Positions 43,375 to 52,437 of a DNA stretch of 64,000 nucleotides are shown here, one piece after another. Each line of letters opens with the position of its first letter. Position 1 is the stretch's first letter. The stretch spans positions 436,001 to 500,000 of the forward strand of contig NZ_CP082944.1 of the NCBI RefSeq assembly GCF_019933155.2, given 5' to 3'. The translations under genes were made by a program, and so were the position numbers. Below the pieces are notes generated by a model. The model was not told where the DNA came from, ran no database searches, and saw only the letters and a list, made by a program, of their open reading frames with translations. Origin of the DNA: Metabacillus dongyingensis. GTDB taxonomy: Bacteria > Bacillota > Bacilli > Bacillales > Bacillaceae.

Positions 43375-44184
43375 ATGGGCGACTTGATTTATTTATATGG
43401 ATTGATACCAACTAAAGAAGCGGCAGCACATCAATCGTTTCCATCTTTTACAGGCTTTGATGGTGAACGCAAGCTATACACCATTCCGATCAACAATGTC
43501 ACAGCATTTGTTTGCAAACTGGATTCTGATCATTATTCAGAAGAAGCCATTAAAGACAAGATCGACAGTGATATGGACTGGCTGCAGGAAAAAGCGTTCC
43601 ATCATCATGAAACGGTTGCTGCCCTTTATAAGAGCTTCACAATCATTCCGCTTAAATTTTGCACGATTTATAAGAATGAAGATAGTCTGAAGCAAACCAT
43701 TCAATCTAGTGAAACGAGGATTGAAGAGACTCTTTCCATGCTTTATGGAAACGAAGAATGGAATGTGAAAATCTATTCTGACGATAATGAACTGAAAAAG
43801 CAGGTAAGTGAAAACAATTCAGCAATCGAAGCGAAGAAACAGGAAATAAGCGAGCTGCCTCGCGGAAGACAATTTTTTGAAAAGAAAAAGATTGATAAGC
43901 TGATCGAGGATGAGCTTGAAAATGAGAAGAATCGAGTTTGTGAACACGTGCATGAGAAGCTGAAGGAGCATTCGCTTCATGCAGCTATTAAGAAAAATTG
44001 GAGCAAAGATGTCACAGGTCTAAAAGAAAATATGGCCTGGAACAGTGTGTTTCTTCTTCCGATTCCGAAAGTGGAAAGCTTCTTGGAAGAAATGAAGCAG
44101 TTTGAACAGGAACTTGGCGGCACTGGCTGGAGATTCGAAGCTACAGGCCCATGGCCGGCGTACCATTTCTCCAGTTTTTCATAA
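43375..44184 (+). CDS. gvpL: Gas vesicle protein GvpL
   Basis: 269 aa, GvpL/GvpF family. Begins MGDLIYLYGLIPTKEAA. HHETVAALYKSFTIIPLKFCT is the conserved central region, and the signature end is FEATGPWPAYHFSSF. A charged coiled coil lies between residues 140 and 190. Four bases after gvpG. Confidence 0.92.
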   Translation: MGDLIYLYGLIPTKEAAAHQSFPSFTGFDGERKLYTIPINNVTAFVCKLDSDHYSEEAIKDKIDSDMDWLQEKAFHHHETVAALYKSFTIIPLKFCTIYKNEDSLKQTIQSSETRIEETLSMLYGNEEWNVKIYSDDNELKKQVSENNSAIEAKKQEISELPRGRQFFEKKKIDKLIEDELENEKNRVCEHVHEKLKEHSLHAAIKKNWSKDVTGLKENMAWNSVFLLPIPKVESFLEEMKQFEQELGGTGWRFEATGPWPAYHFSSFS

Positions 44185-44203
44185 AAAGTGAGGGATCTGA
44201 CAG

Positions 44204-44473
44204 ATGTCTCTTAGAGAATCAGTTGAAAACAAGGATATAGCACTTATTGATATTTTAGATGTCATTCTCGACAAGGGTGTGGCCATCAAAGGTGATTTAA
44301 TCATTTCGATTGCAGGTGTAGATCTAGTGTATTTGGATCTAAGGGTTTTGATTGCTTCAGTTGAAACGCTTGTCCAATCAAAAGCAGGCAACCGAAAGCC
44401 CGTCACATCTGATCAATTCGATAAACAGAGGGAGGAGTTAGTCGATGCAACAGGCCAGCCGAACAAATGGTAG
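44204..44473 (+). CDS. gvpS: Gas vesicle minor structural protein GvpS
   Basis: 89 aa GvpA/J-type protein: IALIDILDVILDKGVAIKGDLIISIAGVDLVYLDLRVLIAS (in parts) is the GvpA fold, with a diverged tail. Minor wall component in B. megaterium. Its end overlaps gvpK by 29 bases. SD GAGGGATC. Confidence 0.9.
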   Translation: MSLRESVENKDIALIDILDVILDKGVAIKGDLIISIAGVDLVYLDLRVLIASVETLVQSKAGNRKPVTSDQFDKQREELVDATGQPNKW

Positions 44474-44729
44474 GATTCAGCTTGATCCTGACAATGCCGA
44501 ACACGGACTTGCGCAGCTAGTCCTGACCGTCGTTGAGCTTCTCAGGCAAATTGTCGAACGTCATGCGATGAGGCGGGTGGAGGGTGGAACGCTGACGGAC
44601 GAGCAAATTGAAAATCTCGGTGTAGCCTTGATGAACCTGGAAGAAAAAATGGAAGAATTGAAAGAAGTCTTTGGCCTTGACGCTGAAGATTTGAATATAG
44701 ATCTCGGTCCTTTAGGCAGCTTGTTATAA
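44445..44729 (+). CDS. gvpK: Gas vesicle protein GvpK
   Basis: 94 aa. Begins MQQASRTNGRIQLDPDNAEH; the GvpK signature GLAQLVLTVVELLRQIVERHAMRRVE and LGVALMNLEEKMEELKEVFG are present (in parts). SD GGGAGGAG inside gvpS. Assembly factor. Confidence 0.92.
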   Translation: MQQASRTNGRIQLDPDNAEHGLAQLVLTVVELLRQIVERHAMRRVEGGTLTDEQIENLGVALMNLEEKMEELKEVFGLDAEDLNIDLGPLGSLL

Positions 44730-44758
44730 CCTAACGCGGCCACTTGGAGGGACATGAA

Positions 44759-45091
44759 ATGGCAGTCCAAACTACTGGGCAATCGAGCTCAATTGTAGAT
44801 GTACTTGAAAAGATTTTGGATAAAGGGGTCGTCATCGCAGGCGATATTACCGTCGGAATTGCGGATGTCGAACTGCTGACAATTAAAATCCGCCTCATAG
44901 TCGCTTCTGTTGATAAAGCAAAAGAAATCGGCATGGACTGGTGGGAGAATGATCCTTATCTAAGCTCCAAAGCGGAGAATAACAATACAAAGGCTCTGGA
45001 AGAAGAAAACAGGAAATTGAATGAACGATTAGAGCTGCTTGAAAATCAGCTTGGCTCAAATCGTTTAAATACAGCTAACCAACTAAAATAA
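44759..45091 (+). CDS. gvpJ: Gas vesicle minor structural protein GvpJ
   Basis: 110 aa. The GvpA-like core SSIVDVLEKILDKGVVIAGD and ELLTIKIRLIVASVDKA is followed by a longer C-terminal helix (ALEEENRKLNERLELLENQL). Possible cone-tip or nucleation component. The ATG at 44759 follows TTGGAGGG; an overlapping out-of-frame ATG precedes it. Confidence 0.92.
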   Translation: MAVQTTGQSSSIVDVLEKILDKGVVIAGDITVGIADVELLTIKIRLIVASVDKAKEIGMDWWENDPYLSSKAENNNTKALEEENRKLNERLELLENQLGSNRLNTANQLK

Positions 45092-45105
45092 TGGAGGGAT
45101 TTACA

Positions 45106-45939
45106 ATGGCAGAACAAACAAAATTAGACAACTCACAGGTGGAAAATCAAAAGGAAAATACGAAAGCCGCGAACTCAAATAAAGAGAACTCGAACAAAGA
45201 GCAATCTACTCAGGAAAAATCATCAAGAAGAAGCGCGCCAATTAAACGCACTGTCGCAGGCAGTATACTTGGCGCTACAGTAGGCTATCTGGCAACACCT
45301 GAAAACGGGAAGAAGCTTCTTGCCCGCATTGATACAGATGAAATAAAAAGCAAAGCTGCGGACTTTGGAAAAGCAGCTAAAGAAAAATCATTCCAAGGTG
45401 CTTCAAGCTTAAAATCATCAGCTACTAATCTATTTAAAAAAGATAAAAATCAGTCAGATGATTCTGATCAAGAAGATTCAGTGAACAATTCATCAGAAGA
45501 AGAAACTGCATCTTCAAATTCAAATGAAGAATTCGAGGCATTAAAGCAGGAAAACCAGACTCTTCAAGAACGTCTTCAGCAGCTTGAGGAAAAAATGAAC
45601 CAATTAAGCGGCCAAAGCAATTCAGAAGAAGATGATGAAGAAGGCGATGAGGAAGAAGAAGAAACACCAAGCAAGAAAAAAACAAGCAAATCAAAAGCGG
45701 AATCTGATGACTCAGAAGAAGACGAAGATGATGATGATGAGATAGAAGAGGACGAAGAAGAAGAAGAAATGATGTACGATGGCAAAGATGAAGACAAAAA
45801 GCCGAAAAAATCAACACGCGGAAGAAAACCAAAGACTTCAAAATCATCAAAAGCTAAAGATGAAAAAGCTAAGGATGAAAAAGAGGAAGAAGAATCAGAA
45901 GATACTTCTCTAAGCAGCGACGATGATACATCATCTTAA
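45106..45939 (+). CDS. gvpT: Gas vesicle accessory protein GvpT, long acidic form
   Basis: 277 aa. A Lys/Asn/Gln-rich N-terminus is followed by a YtxH-like segment (VAGSILGATVGYLATPENGKKLL), a coiled coil (FEALKQENQTLQERLQQLEEK) and an extremely acidic, low-complexity tail of Asp/Glu runs mixed with Lys/Ser blocks (about residues 175-277). Position matches gvpT. The long GAA/GAT-rich stretch is prone to length change. SD GGAGGG eight bases before ATG 45106. Confidence 0.85.
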   Translation: MAEQTKLDNSQVENQKENTKAANSNKENSNKEQSTQEKSSRRSAPIKRTVAGSILGATVGYLATPENGKKLLARIDTDEIKSKAADFGKAAKEKSFQGASSLKSSATNLFKKDKNQSDDSDQEDSVNNSSEEETASSNSNEEFEALKQENQTLQERLQQLEEKMNQLSGQSNSEEDDEEGDEEEEETPSKKKTSKSKAESDDSEEDEDDDDEIEEDEEEEEMMYDGKDEDKKPKKSTRGRKPKTSKSSKAKDEKAKDEKEEEESEDTSLSSDDDTSS

Positions 45940-45967
45940 CTGAGACTAAAAAGGAGGAGAGATGGAG

Positions 45968-46381
45968 ATGAGTACAGCAGCAGCCTCATCAAAAGACAGT
46001 GTACTTGAATTCTTTGTACATGCTTCAAATAAACATGACTTTGCATTAGACATCACGTTAAACGTTAACGGGGCAGTCATTTCCGGCACAATGGTTTCTG
46101 CTAAGGAATACTTTGATGCCCTAAGTGAAACGTTTGAAGACGGAAGTGAAGTCGCCCAAAAATTAAGTGAACAATTATCACGTGCAAGCGAATCCGTTGA
46201 ATCAAACGGAGATGCTGAAGCCCATTTCATCCACTTGAAAAATACAAAAGTGTATATCGGCGACAGCAAATCCACCCCTTCTAAAGGACAAATCCTTTGG
46301 AGAGGCAAGTTAAGTGAAATTAATGGATTTTTCCTGGGGAAAATCTCAGATGCCAGACCAGCAAGCAAAAAAACAGAATAG
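45968..46381 (+). CDS. gvpU: Gas vesicle protein GvpU
   Basis: 137 aa. Closely follows GvpU of B. megaterium as I recall it: SKDSVLEFFVHASNKHDFAL, TLNVNGAVISGTMVSAKEYF, EAHFIHLKNTKVYIGDSKST, LWRGKLSEINGFFLGKISDA (in parts). GvpU is reported to control vesicle clustering. The second ATG (45968) fits AAGGAGG spacing and the known start MST. Last gene of the cluster. Confidence 0.9.
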   Translation: MSTAAASSKDSVLEFFVHASNKHDFALDITLNVNGAVISGTMVSAKEYFDALSETFEDGSEVAQKLSEQLSRASESVESNGDAEAHFIHLKNTKVYIGDSKSTPSKGQILWRGKLSEINGFFLGKISDARPASKKTE

Positions 46382-46393
46382 AGTTAGAGGCAA

Positions 46394-46427
46394 AGCCGGG
46401 ACCAGAGTTTCCCGGCTGTTTTTTTTT
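46394..46427 (+). terminator. Terminator of the gas vesicle cluster
   Basis: Perfect 8-bp stem AGCCGGGA / TCCCGGCT followed by GTTTTTTTTTGG. Confidence 0.9.
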
Positions 46428-46675
46428 GGCTGGAGAAAACCCTGCTTAATTGACAGACGCACAAAATTTGAGCTCTTGATCAGAAAGTAATCTGCGCACC
46501 TCTCTACGTCTCAAGTCCTACATCTCCTACTATTGCCGACCAATAGAAAAATCGGCGGCGATGCTGTATATTAATGAGAAAGGACTATTTTCCATTTTTA
46601 TTCCACCAGGACTGAAACCCTTCACTATATACATACGTATTAAAATAGAGACTTTATGTAAGGAGTCGATTAATA

Positions 46676-47332
46676 ATGAATCCGTTTATGGCATTCAGTG
46701 TCCGGATGATGGCCGCAATACCGGCTGCAGGGACAGTTGGGACTGTTAGTTTTATCGGTTTTGACCAGCCTTTTTTAGCGGCAGCCGCATATTCTATTGC
46801 TGGGGGAGCGTCTGCATATTCGATTGCTTCTGTGAGTATGAACTCCAGATTTTTAAAGAAAAATTCTCTTACCCGCAAAGATTATAAATACATTAAAAAA
46901 CAGCTGGACGAAGCGAAGCCTAAGATGGCACGCCTGCAGAAGACGCTTTTAACTATCCGTCATCTTCCTTCTTTAAAGGAGAGAATTGAGCTTGTGCGTG
47001 TCGCCCGCAGAATTTACAGCCTGACGATAAGAGAGCCGAGGCGTTTTTACAAAGCCGAGAAGTTTTTCTTTTCTCATTTGGATTCTGCTGTGCTTCTCAC
47101 TGAGAAATACGTCTTTTTATCCTCTCAGCCAAAGAGGAATTGGGAGCTTGAGAAATCATTAAATGAGACGAGAAAAACATTAAACGAACTGACGCGTCTG
47201 ATTGAACAGGATTTGTACTTGGTGGTGCAGGACGATGTCGATGAGCTAAATCTTGAAATTGATGTAGCAAAGCATTCCATTAAAACAAATAAAGATACGA
47301 AACATCTCGATGAAAGCCGGAAATTTAAATGA
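46676..47332 (+). CDS. xpaC: XpaC family protein (5-bromo-4-chloroindolyl phosphate hydrolysis)
   Basis: 218 aa. Two hydrophobic helices at the start (about residues 5-50), then a long helical cytoplasmic domain: LTRKDYKYIKKQLDEAKPKM, IRHLPSLKERIELVRVARRIY, EPRRFYKAEKFFFSHLDSAV, ending in LTRLIEQDLYLVVQDDVD. Same layout and next-gene partner (yaaN) as B. subtilis XpaC. The name comes from a phosphatase phenotype; the true role is unclear, probably envelope stress together with YaaN. Four-base overlap with yaaN. Confidence 0.88.
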   Translation: MNPFMAFSVRMMAAIPAAGTVGTVSFIGFDQPFLAAAAYSIAGGASAYSIASVSMNSRFLKKNSLTRKDYKYIKKQLDEAKPKMARLQKTLLTIRHLPSLKERIELVRVARRIYSLTIREPRRFYKAEKFFFSHLDSAVLLTEKYVFLSSQPKRNWELEKSLNETRKTLNELTRLIEQDLYLVVQDDVDELNLEIDVAKHSIKTNKDTKHLDESRKFK

Positions 47333-48378
47333 ACGAGATCGATTTATTTCAGCAAGTAAACACGTCACGGCTTATCGATGTCCTATCTGAAGAAGAAAAA
47401 GTCAGGGCACACAAGCTGGCCGAACAAATTAATCCGAAAAACCATGCTCTATTGGTATCATTCGGACTGCCGGCGCAATCCAAGCTGCTCGCTTTCTCAA
47501 ATGTGATGCTTGAGCAGGTACAGCGAAAGGATATCGGGCAGGTTGGTGAAATCCTTGACGAATTCATGAAAAACCTGAATGAGGTTCATCCTGAGGATTT
47601 ACAGCAGGAAGAAACCTCTTTTTTAGCGCGTCTGTTTGGAAAACGAAAGAAATCCATTCAAGAGGTTCTCTCCCGGTTTCATAAAACAGGGGCACAGATC
47701 GACAGAATCAGTGTAAAGCTTGAGCGCAGCAAAAATATGCTTTTATCAGATAATGTGATGCTCGACAGGCTCTATGAAAATAACAAAGACTATTTTCACT
47801 CATTGAATGTGTACATTGCAGCAGGAGAAATGAAGCTCGAAGAACTCCACAATAAAACAATTCCTGCTTTGAAAAAAGCGAGTCTTGGTTCGAATGATCC
47901 AATGAAGCAGCAGGAAGTCGAGGATCTTCTTCAATTTGCTGATCAATTGGACCAGAGATTGTATGACTTGAAAATCAGCAGAGAAATGACGATACAAAGT
48001 GCACCTCAAATCCGCATGATTCAAAAGTCAAACCACAAAATGGCCGAAAAAATTCATTCCTCTTTAATGACCGTTATTCCACTTTGGAAAAACCAAGTGA
48101 CCATTGCTTTGGCATTAATTCGTCAGAGTCATACAGCAGCCGCAGGAAGGAATATTTCAGCATCTGCAAATGATCTTTATCAAAAACAGTTCAATTTTAT
48201 AACAGGAACTGAAAGAGGACGATTTGAGATAGAGACACTAAAAGAGATACAAGGAAATTTACAGGCCTCCATTCAAGAAACATTGGAAATCCATTTTGAT
48301 GGGAAGCGAAAGCGTGAGGATGCTGGAGCTGAACTGTCTGTAAGAGAAGGAGAGCTTAAGCGGAAACTGAATGCTTGA
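47329..48378 (+). CDS. yaaN: Toxic anion resistance protein (TelA/YaaN family)
   Basis: 349 aa, mostly helical cytoplasmic protein of the TelA family linked to tellurite, nisin and cell-wall antibiotic tolerance. Conserved blocks: LLSDNVMLDRLYENNKDYFHSL, ITIQSAPQIRMIQKSNHKMAEK (seen as TIQSAPQIRMIQ), VIPLWKNQVTIALALIRQ. Translationally coupled to xpaC (ATGA). Confidence 0.9.
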   Translation: MNEIDLFQQVNTSRLIDVLSEEEKVRAHKLAEQINPKNHALLVSFGLPAQSKLLAFSNVMLEQVQRKDIGQVGEILDEFMKNLNEVHPEDLQQEETSFLARLFGKRKKSIQEVLSRFHKTGAQIDRISVKLERSKNMLLSDNVMLDRLYENNKDYFHSLNVYIAAGEMKLEELHNKTIPALKKASLGSNDPMKQQEVEDLLQFADQLDQRLYDLKISREMTIQSAPQIRMIQKSNHKMAEKIHSSLMTVIPLWKNQVTIALALIRQSHTAAAGRNISASANDLYQKQFNFITGTERGRFEIETLKEIQGNLQASIQETLEIHFDGKRKREDAGAELSVREGELKRKLNA

Positions 48379-48380
48379 GA

Positions 48381-48416
48381 AAACAGAACGATTTCTGAAG
48401 TCGTTCTGTTTTTGCA
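48381..48416 (+). terminator. Terminator of xpaC-yaaN
   Basis: Stem AAACAGAACGA / TCGTTCTGTTT with a 9-nt loop, followed by TTGCATTCT, right after the yaaN stop. Confidence 0.85.
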
Positions 48417-48447
48417 TTCTAGCCCATTTACAATTGAAGAATTTAAG

Positions 48448-48480
48448 GATAAACAAAAAAAGCAGCAAAAGGCTGCTTTC
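48448..48480 (-). terminator. Minus-strand terminator of the coiled-coil protein gene
   Basis: AAAGCAGC / GCTGCTTT hairpin that on the minus strand is followed by TTTTTTTGTTTATCC, immediately after the stop of the minus-strand gene. Confidence 0.8.
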
Positions 48481-48482
48481 CA

Positions 48483-48857
48483 TTAAAAACCGTCTTCAGC
48501 TGTAAACGGAATATTGAGTCTGTTTTCGACTGCACGAAGGCGCTGGTTTAAACGGTTTAATCGTCTTGTATGGCGCTCAACCACTTGGTTAAGTCGATTC
48601 ACTTCCTGATTTGTTTGGTTAAGCTCTCTTCTGAGATTTCTGAGTTCCTGGTTTTGACGGTTCAGTTCTCTTGATTGCTGCTCGTTTTGTCTTTCTAGAG
48701 CATTAATTCTTCTTTCAAGGGACTGAAATTGAGGCGGCTGGCGATCTGGATCAAATTGATCTTGTACTTGCTGCGGCTGATAAGGGTTGTATTGATAATT
48801 CATATAATAATCGGTTTGCTGAGGGACATAGCCTTGATAAAACTGATATGGATTCAT
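48483..48857 (-). CDS. Tyr/Gln/Pro-rich coiled-coil protein
   Basis: 124 aa. The N-terminal 45 residues are rich in Tyr, Gln, Pro and Asn ([20 protein letters not shown]); the remainder is one long coiled coil with many Asn/Gln/Arg ([19 protein letters not shown], then [21 protein letters not shown]). This composition resembles small spore-coat or exosporium-type proteins, but I do not recognise the family and see no sporulation promoter. Own SD (AAGGAG) and own terminator, so a single-gene unit. Confidence 0.65.
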   Translation of the reverse strand: MNPYQFYQGYVPQQTDYYMNYQYNPYQPQQVQDQFDPDRQPPQFQSLERRINALERQNEQQSRELNRQNQELRNLRRELNQTNQEVNRLNQVVERHTRRLNRLNQRLRAVENRLNIPFTAEDGF

Positions 48858-48965
48858 ATGGACTGCACTCCTTTTTGTGTAATGATACTTAAATAGCCTA
48901 TGTATAGAGGCCTGGAGTGACAGGGCAGATGCCCATAGACAGCCTAAAATAATTCTGAAGGGAGC

Positions 48966-49002
48966 AAAAAAGCCATGAGCTTTTAAGCCTCAAGCTCATG
49001 GC
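48966..49002 (-). terminator. Minus-strand terminator overlapping the murE-like stop
   Basis: AGCCATGAGCTT and its complement AAGCTCATGGC flank the stop codon; on the minus strand the stem is followed by TTTTTTGCTCC. The right arm encodes the last residues of the ligase. Confidence 0.75.
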
Positions 49003-50497
49003 AGCCGTGATAAAAGGATTGATAATGGGATTCGATGATTTCCTCGTCTGAATGAGGAACTTCTATTCCTTTTACAATTTGCGCTCCATTTATGCAGCCG
49101 CTTGTAAGGAGGATGATGTCATCAGGTTCACCTGCTGAAAGAGAAGCGATGACTCCTTCTTTTCTGGTGAGGGCAGCTCTGATGTTCGGCGCTTTCGGTT
49201 CCGAAAATCCTTTCATCACTTGATCAATGATGATTTGCGGATCATGATGTCCGGGGTGGTCAACTGTTACAATCACTTCGTCTGCTTGGCCTTCAATTGC
49301 TGCTGCCATCTTAGGCATCTTATTAAAGTCACGAATGCCTATACCTGCAATCATGACAATCAGACGGTTGTAATCCATCTTTTTGACTTCCTCCACCAGG
49401 CGGGTGAGTGCCACGGGGGTGTGTGCATAATCCAGGATGATTTTTTTATTGTCTGGGCCGGTTATAACCTGGAAGCGGCCTTCAGGACTTTCAAGCATCG
49501 GCAAGACGCGCAGAATATCTTTTATTTTGTAGTCGAAAAGCAGGGCAGTACCTATGGCAGCAAGTGCGTTGGCAATATTATAGGTTCCGAAAATAGGAGC
49601 AGTCGCCTGATGAATCTTCCCGTTATAAGAAAGATCAAACGTAGTTCCGATATCTGAGAATTGAATATTGTCAGCGCATAGATCAGCTCCGGTCAGAGGA
49701 GATAAGCTATAGGTGATTTTTTTGCCGCTGTATGTCCGGTCAAGCTCAAGGCCCATTTCGATGTCATCGAGATTAATGACAGCCGTTTTAGTCTGATTAA
49801 ATAGAGCCAGTTTGCATTTTTTATAGTGTTCAATCGTTTTATGATATTCAAGGTGTTCTTCAGAGAAATTCGTCAGAATCGCTGCATCAAATTCAATGCC
49901 GTGCACCCGTTTTTGGTCTGTTGAGATTGAGGAAACTTCCATAACGGCTGCTTTGTCCCCAAGCTCCGCCAAATCATGAAAGATTTGATGCAGATCAGTG
50001 GATTCAGGTGTTGTCGGCGTGCTCTTTTTATATGTAAGCTTGTGAGTTGAAGCCCATATTCCCGTTGTGCCGATTGAACCTGCTGGAAGATCTAATAAAG
50101 TCAGAAGAGAGCGCACATAGGCGGCAACAGTCGTCTTTCCATTAGTGCCGGTCACTCCGATGGTTTTCAATTTTTCATCGGCATGATCATGGAACATCTT
50201 TGCTAAAAGAGCCATTGTTTCTCTGACGTCTTCAGCAAGTATGAAAGTATGATCAGGGTATTCGCGGCTAAGCTGCTCAAGCTTTTCAGAACTCGTTCCG
50301 ATAACGGCAGCGGCTCCGTGCGCAATGGCCTCATCAATATACTGGTGACCGTCATGCTCTTCGCCTTTCATGCTGAAAAAAAGGGAACCGGGCTTGACCT
50401 GTTTTGAATGAAAAGCAAGGCTTGTTATGTTTTGAGAGGCTTGTCCGAAAATATGCTGCAGAGTAAGGTTTTCTAGTTGATCAAATTGGATAATCAT
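48983..50497 (-). CDS. MurE-like Mur ligase paralogue lacking the diaminopimelate signatures
   Basis: 504 aa with the three Mur ligase domains: an N-terminal UDP-binding region ([20 protein letters not shown]), the central ATPase with P-loop [13 protein letters not shown] (113-125), [13 protein letters not shown] (210-222) and the carbamylated-Lys region YKKCKLALF (Lys229), and a C-terminal domain with DYAHTPVAL and GRFQ. The MurE motif DNPR, which grips the diaminopimelate carboxylate, reads DHPG here (413-416), and GKGHE near the end is replaced by TSGCING. So it is probably not the housekeeping MurE; it may add another amino acid or act in a secondary pathway. Confidence 0.75.
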   Translation of the reverse strand: MIIQFDQLENLTLQHIFGQASQNITSLAFHSKQVKPGSLFFSMKGEEHDGHQYIDEAIAHGAAAVIGTSSEKLEQLSREYPDHTFILAEDVRETMALLAKMFHDHADEKLKTIGVTGTNGKTTVAAYVRSLLTLLDLPAGSIGTTGIWASTHKLTYKKSTPTTPESTDLHQIFHDLAELGDKAAVMEVSSISTDQKRVHGIEFDAAILTNFSEEHLEYHKTIEHYKKCKLALFNQTKTAVINLDDIEMGLELDRTYSGKKITYSLSPLTGADLCADNIQFSDIGTTFDLSYNGKIHQATAPIFGTYNIANALAAIGTALLFDYKIKDILRVLPMLESPEGRFQVITGPDNKKIILDYAHTPVALTRLVEEVKKMDYNRLIVMIAGIGIRDFNKMPKMAAAIEGQADEVIVTVDHPGHHDPQIIIDQVMKGFSEPKAPNIRAALTRKEGVIASLSAGEPDDIILLTSGCINGAQIVKGIEVPHSDEEIIESHYQSFYHGCHELEA

Positions 50498-50585
50498 TCG
50501 TGTTCCTCATTTATGATTCTGAATTTGTATTAGTCTTTATATTTTCCAATACAAGCGCCCTTCCTATACTAAAAATTTATAACAA

Positions 50586-51548
50586 TCAGTAGCCTTTTTT
50601 ATAATCGACTAAGTTAATAGAAGGAGTGTCTCCCTTTAGATACTGCTTCAGATTAGGAATCAAAATGTTTTCTGCAAGGCGCTTGTTATAGAATTCAGTT
50701 GAACCGGATGTATGAGGGGTGATGATCACATTTTCAAACTCCCACAAGAGACTCTTTTCCCCGAGTGGTTCATTTTCAAACACATCAAGACCTGCTCCAG
50801 CAATTTCTTTTTCCTGTAGCGCTTTTATGAGATCTTCTTCCGACACTGTTTCGCCCCTGCCGATATTAATAAAGAAGGCGGAGGATTTCATTTTTTTAAA
50901 CTGCTCATATTTGAAAAGCTGGTGAGTATCTTTTGTAAGCGGCAGTGTCACTACGACATAATCACATTCAGGAAGGACATGATCCAGCTCCTCACTTGTA
51001 TACATTTCATCAACAAACTCTGCAGGCTTGCCCGAATGGCGCACACCAATCACATTCATGCCAAACGCTTTAGCGATCTTTGCTGTTTCCTGACCGATCG
51101 CTCCGACCCCAATCATTCCAATCGTTTTTTCGTGAATCTCAAGCTTCATATCGGCATGATGCCATTTCCGTTCGGCCTGGTTTTTAACATAGGTATGTAT
51201 TTTTCTCGTCAGCCCGAGCATGAGAGCAAAAATCGTCTCTGAAATAGGAAAAGCGTGCACGCCGTTTGCGCTGGTTAAGAGAACCTCTTTCTCTTTAAGA
51301 GCTTGAAGCGGCATACTATTGACACCGGCACTCCAGGACTGCACCCATTTAAGCTTTGAGTCTGCTGCAAGGCACTCTTCTTCCATCCCTTTTTTCCAGC
51401 CTGCAATCACTTCAGCGTCCTTAAGATGAGCCTGCCAAACGGATTTGTCTCTTCCTGCAATGATTTCCCAATCAGGGATGCTGGCAGTAATTTCACTTAA
51501 GTGTTTTTGTTCCAGGTCTTGTGTGATGATGAGTTTTCTTTTAGTCAT
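50586..51548 (-). CDS. D-isomer-specific 2-hydroxyacid dehydrogenase
   Basis: 320 aa. The NAD-binding domain shows KTIGMIGVGAIGQETAKIA, the catalytic Arg is in FINIGRGETVSEEDL, Glu in AGLDVFENEPL and the His in VIITPHTSGSTEFYN. An odd feature is HTSG, where HxAG is usual in hydroxypyruvate reductases. Related to YoaD-type phosphoglycerate-dehydrogenase-like enzymes; the substrate is unknown. SD AGGAGG before the start. Confidence 0.82.
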   Translation of the reverse strand: MTKRKLIITQDLEQKHLSEITASIPDWEIIAGRDKSVWQAHLKDAEVIAGWKKGMEEECLAADSKLKWVQSWSAGVNSMPLQALKEKEVLLTSANGVHAFPISETIFALMLGLTRKIHTYVKNQAERKWHHADMKLEIHEKTIGMIGVGAIGQETAKIAKAFGMNVIGVRHSGKPAEFVDEMYTSEELDHVLPECDYVVVTLPLTKDTHQLFKYEQFKKMKSSAFFINIGRGETVSEEDLIKALQEKEIAGAGLDVFENEPLGEKSLLWEFENVIITPHTSGSTEFYNKRLAENILIPNLKQYLKGDTPSINLVDYKKGY

Positions 51549-51762
51549 GTCTGAACCTCCTAGTTATGTCTGTATAAAGGTAATATTATCAGAAAATTCG
51601 ATTTATCTATGCATGGGAAGTTTTATATTGACTAATTTATATTTCTTTCTATGTAATTTTCAAAAAAAATTGTTTTTTCGCTTGAAATATGGGTATAGAG
51701 TTAGGAGGGGAAATTTCCTAGTTTTGCAGCGAACTATAGATGATGAGGTGATTTTCAACAAT

Positions 51763-52053
51763 ATGAAAATACTTCAAGAGCGTTTTTATCCAAGTGTCAG
51801 CAGGGTTCTGGCATTAGCAGGAGATCATGAGAATAACCCGCAGTTTCTGATTGGCTATGACGTAGAAGGCAATCAGCTCTTTCATGTAACATGCCCAAAT
51901 GGCTATTCCTTTCTCTACTTGTCATCCCATCTCAATGCTGATGCAGCTGTTGTTTGCGGTACGGAGAATAATCAATCAGAGTCTTGGCCTGATTTTCATT
52001 TTTCTGTGGATCACGAGAGCGGAGCGCTGAACCGAATTTGCCGTGCCAAATGA
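51763..52053 (+). CDS. Small hypothetical protein
   Basis: About 96 aa from ATG 51763 (MKILQERFYPSVSRVLALAGD). The frame is open further upstream and the start is uncertain: TTG 51724, GTG 51748 or this ATG are all possible, with AGGAGGGG at about 51702 and GAGGTGA at about 51745 as candidate SDs. Content reads like an alpha/beta protein (QFLIGYDVEGNQLFHVTCPN, YLSSHLNADAAVV). No family recognised. Confidence 0.5.
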   Translation: MKILQERFYPSVSRVLALAGDHENNPQFLIGYDVEGNQLFHVTCPNGYSFLYLSSHLNADAAVVCGTENNQSESWPDFHFSVDHESGALNRICRAK

Positions 52054-52126
52054 ATACGCCTTTCCTTTGTTTCGCAATCCAACTATAATTATGTGTATTA
52101 ATTATGCAGGAAAGCGAGAATAAAAC

Positions 52127-52357
52127 ATGTATCTTACGATTAAAGAAACAGCCGAGCATTTATCCATGCCTGAAGCGTATATTGAAAATCTGATCTTGCA
52201 GAAACAAATCAGAGCGGTTCATGACGGAGAGCAGTATTTGATCAACAAAGAACAGTTTACGACACACTTGGAACAGATGGAAAAATACAAAGTACAGCTG
52301 GAAGAGTGGCTCAGCAAGCCAATTCCCGAAGACATAGACATCAAGGATGAAGATTAA
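52127..52357 (+). CDS. Excisionase-type small HTH DNA-binding protein
   Basis: 76 aa. MYLTIKETAEHLSMPEAYIENLILQKQIRAVHDGEQYLINKEQF (in parts) matches the MerR-like excisionase helix-turn-helix: helix, wing, then a charged helix and an acidic tail (EDIDIKDED). No phage or integrase gene is near, so it is more likely a stand-alone regulator than a true excisionase. Own terminator follows. Confidence 0.75.
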   Translation: MYLTIKETAEHLSMPEAYIENLILQKQIRAVHDGEQYLINKEQFTTHLEQMEKYKVQLEEWLSKPIPEDIDIKDED

Positions 52358-52388
52358 GAAGTGCACACGCTGCACTTCTTTTTTGTCG
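52358..52388 (+). terminator. Terminator after the excisionase-like gene
   Basis: Stem GAAGTGCA / TGCACTTC with loop CACGC, followed by TTTTTTG. Confidence 0.85.
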
Positions 52389-52437
52389 TTAACCAGGATA
52401 AAAAAAGTCAAAAGGTTGTTGATTATTAAATAAAGGT

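Noticed and set aside
45434..45850. Long minus-strand frame opposite gvpT
   Set aside because: Shadow of the GAA/GAT low-complexity region of gvpT, giving Leu/His/Ser runs.
52127..52357. Prophage or integrative element inferred from the excisionase-like gene
   Set aside because: No integrase, attachment repeats or phage genes nearby; such HTH proteins also occur alone.
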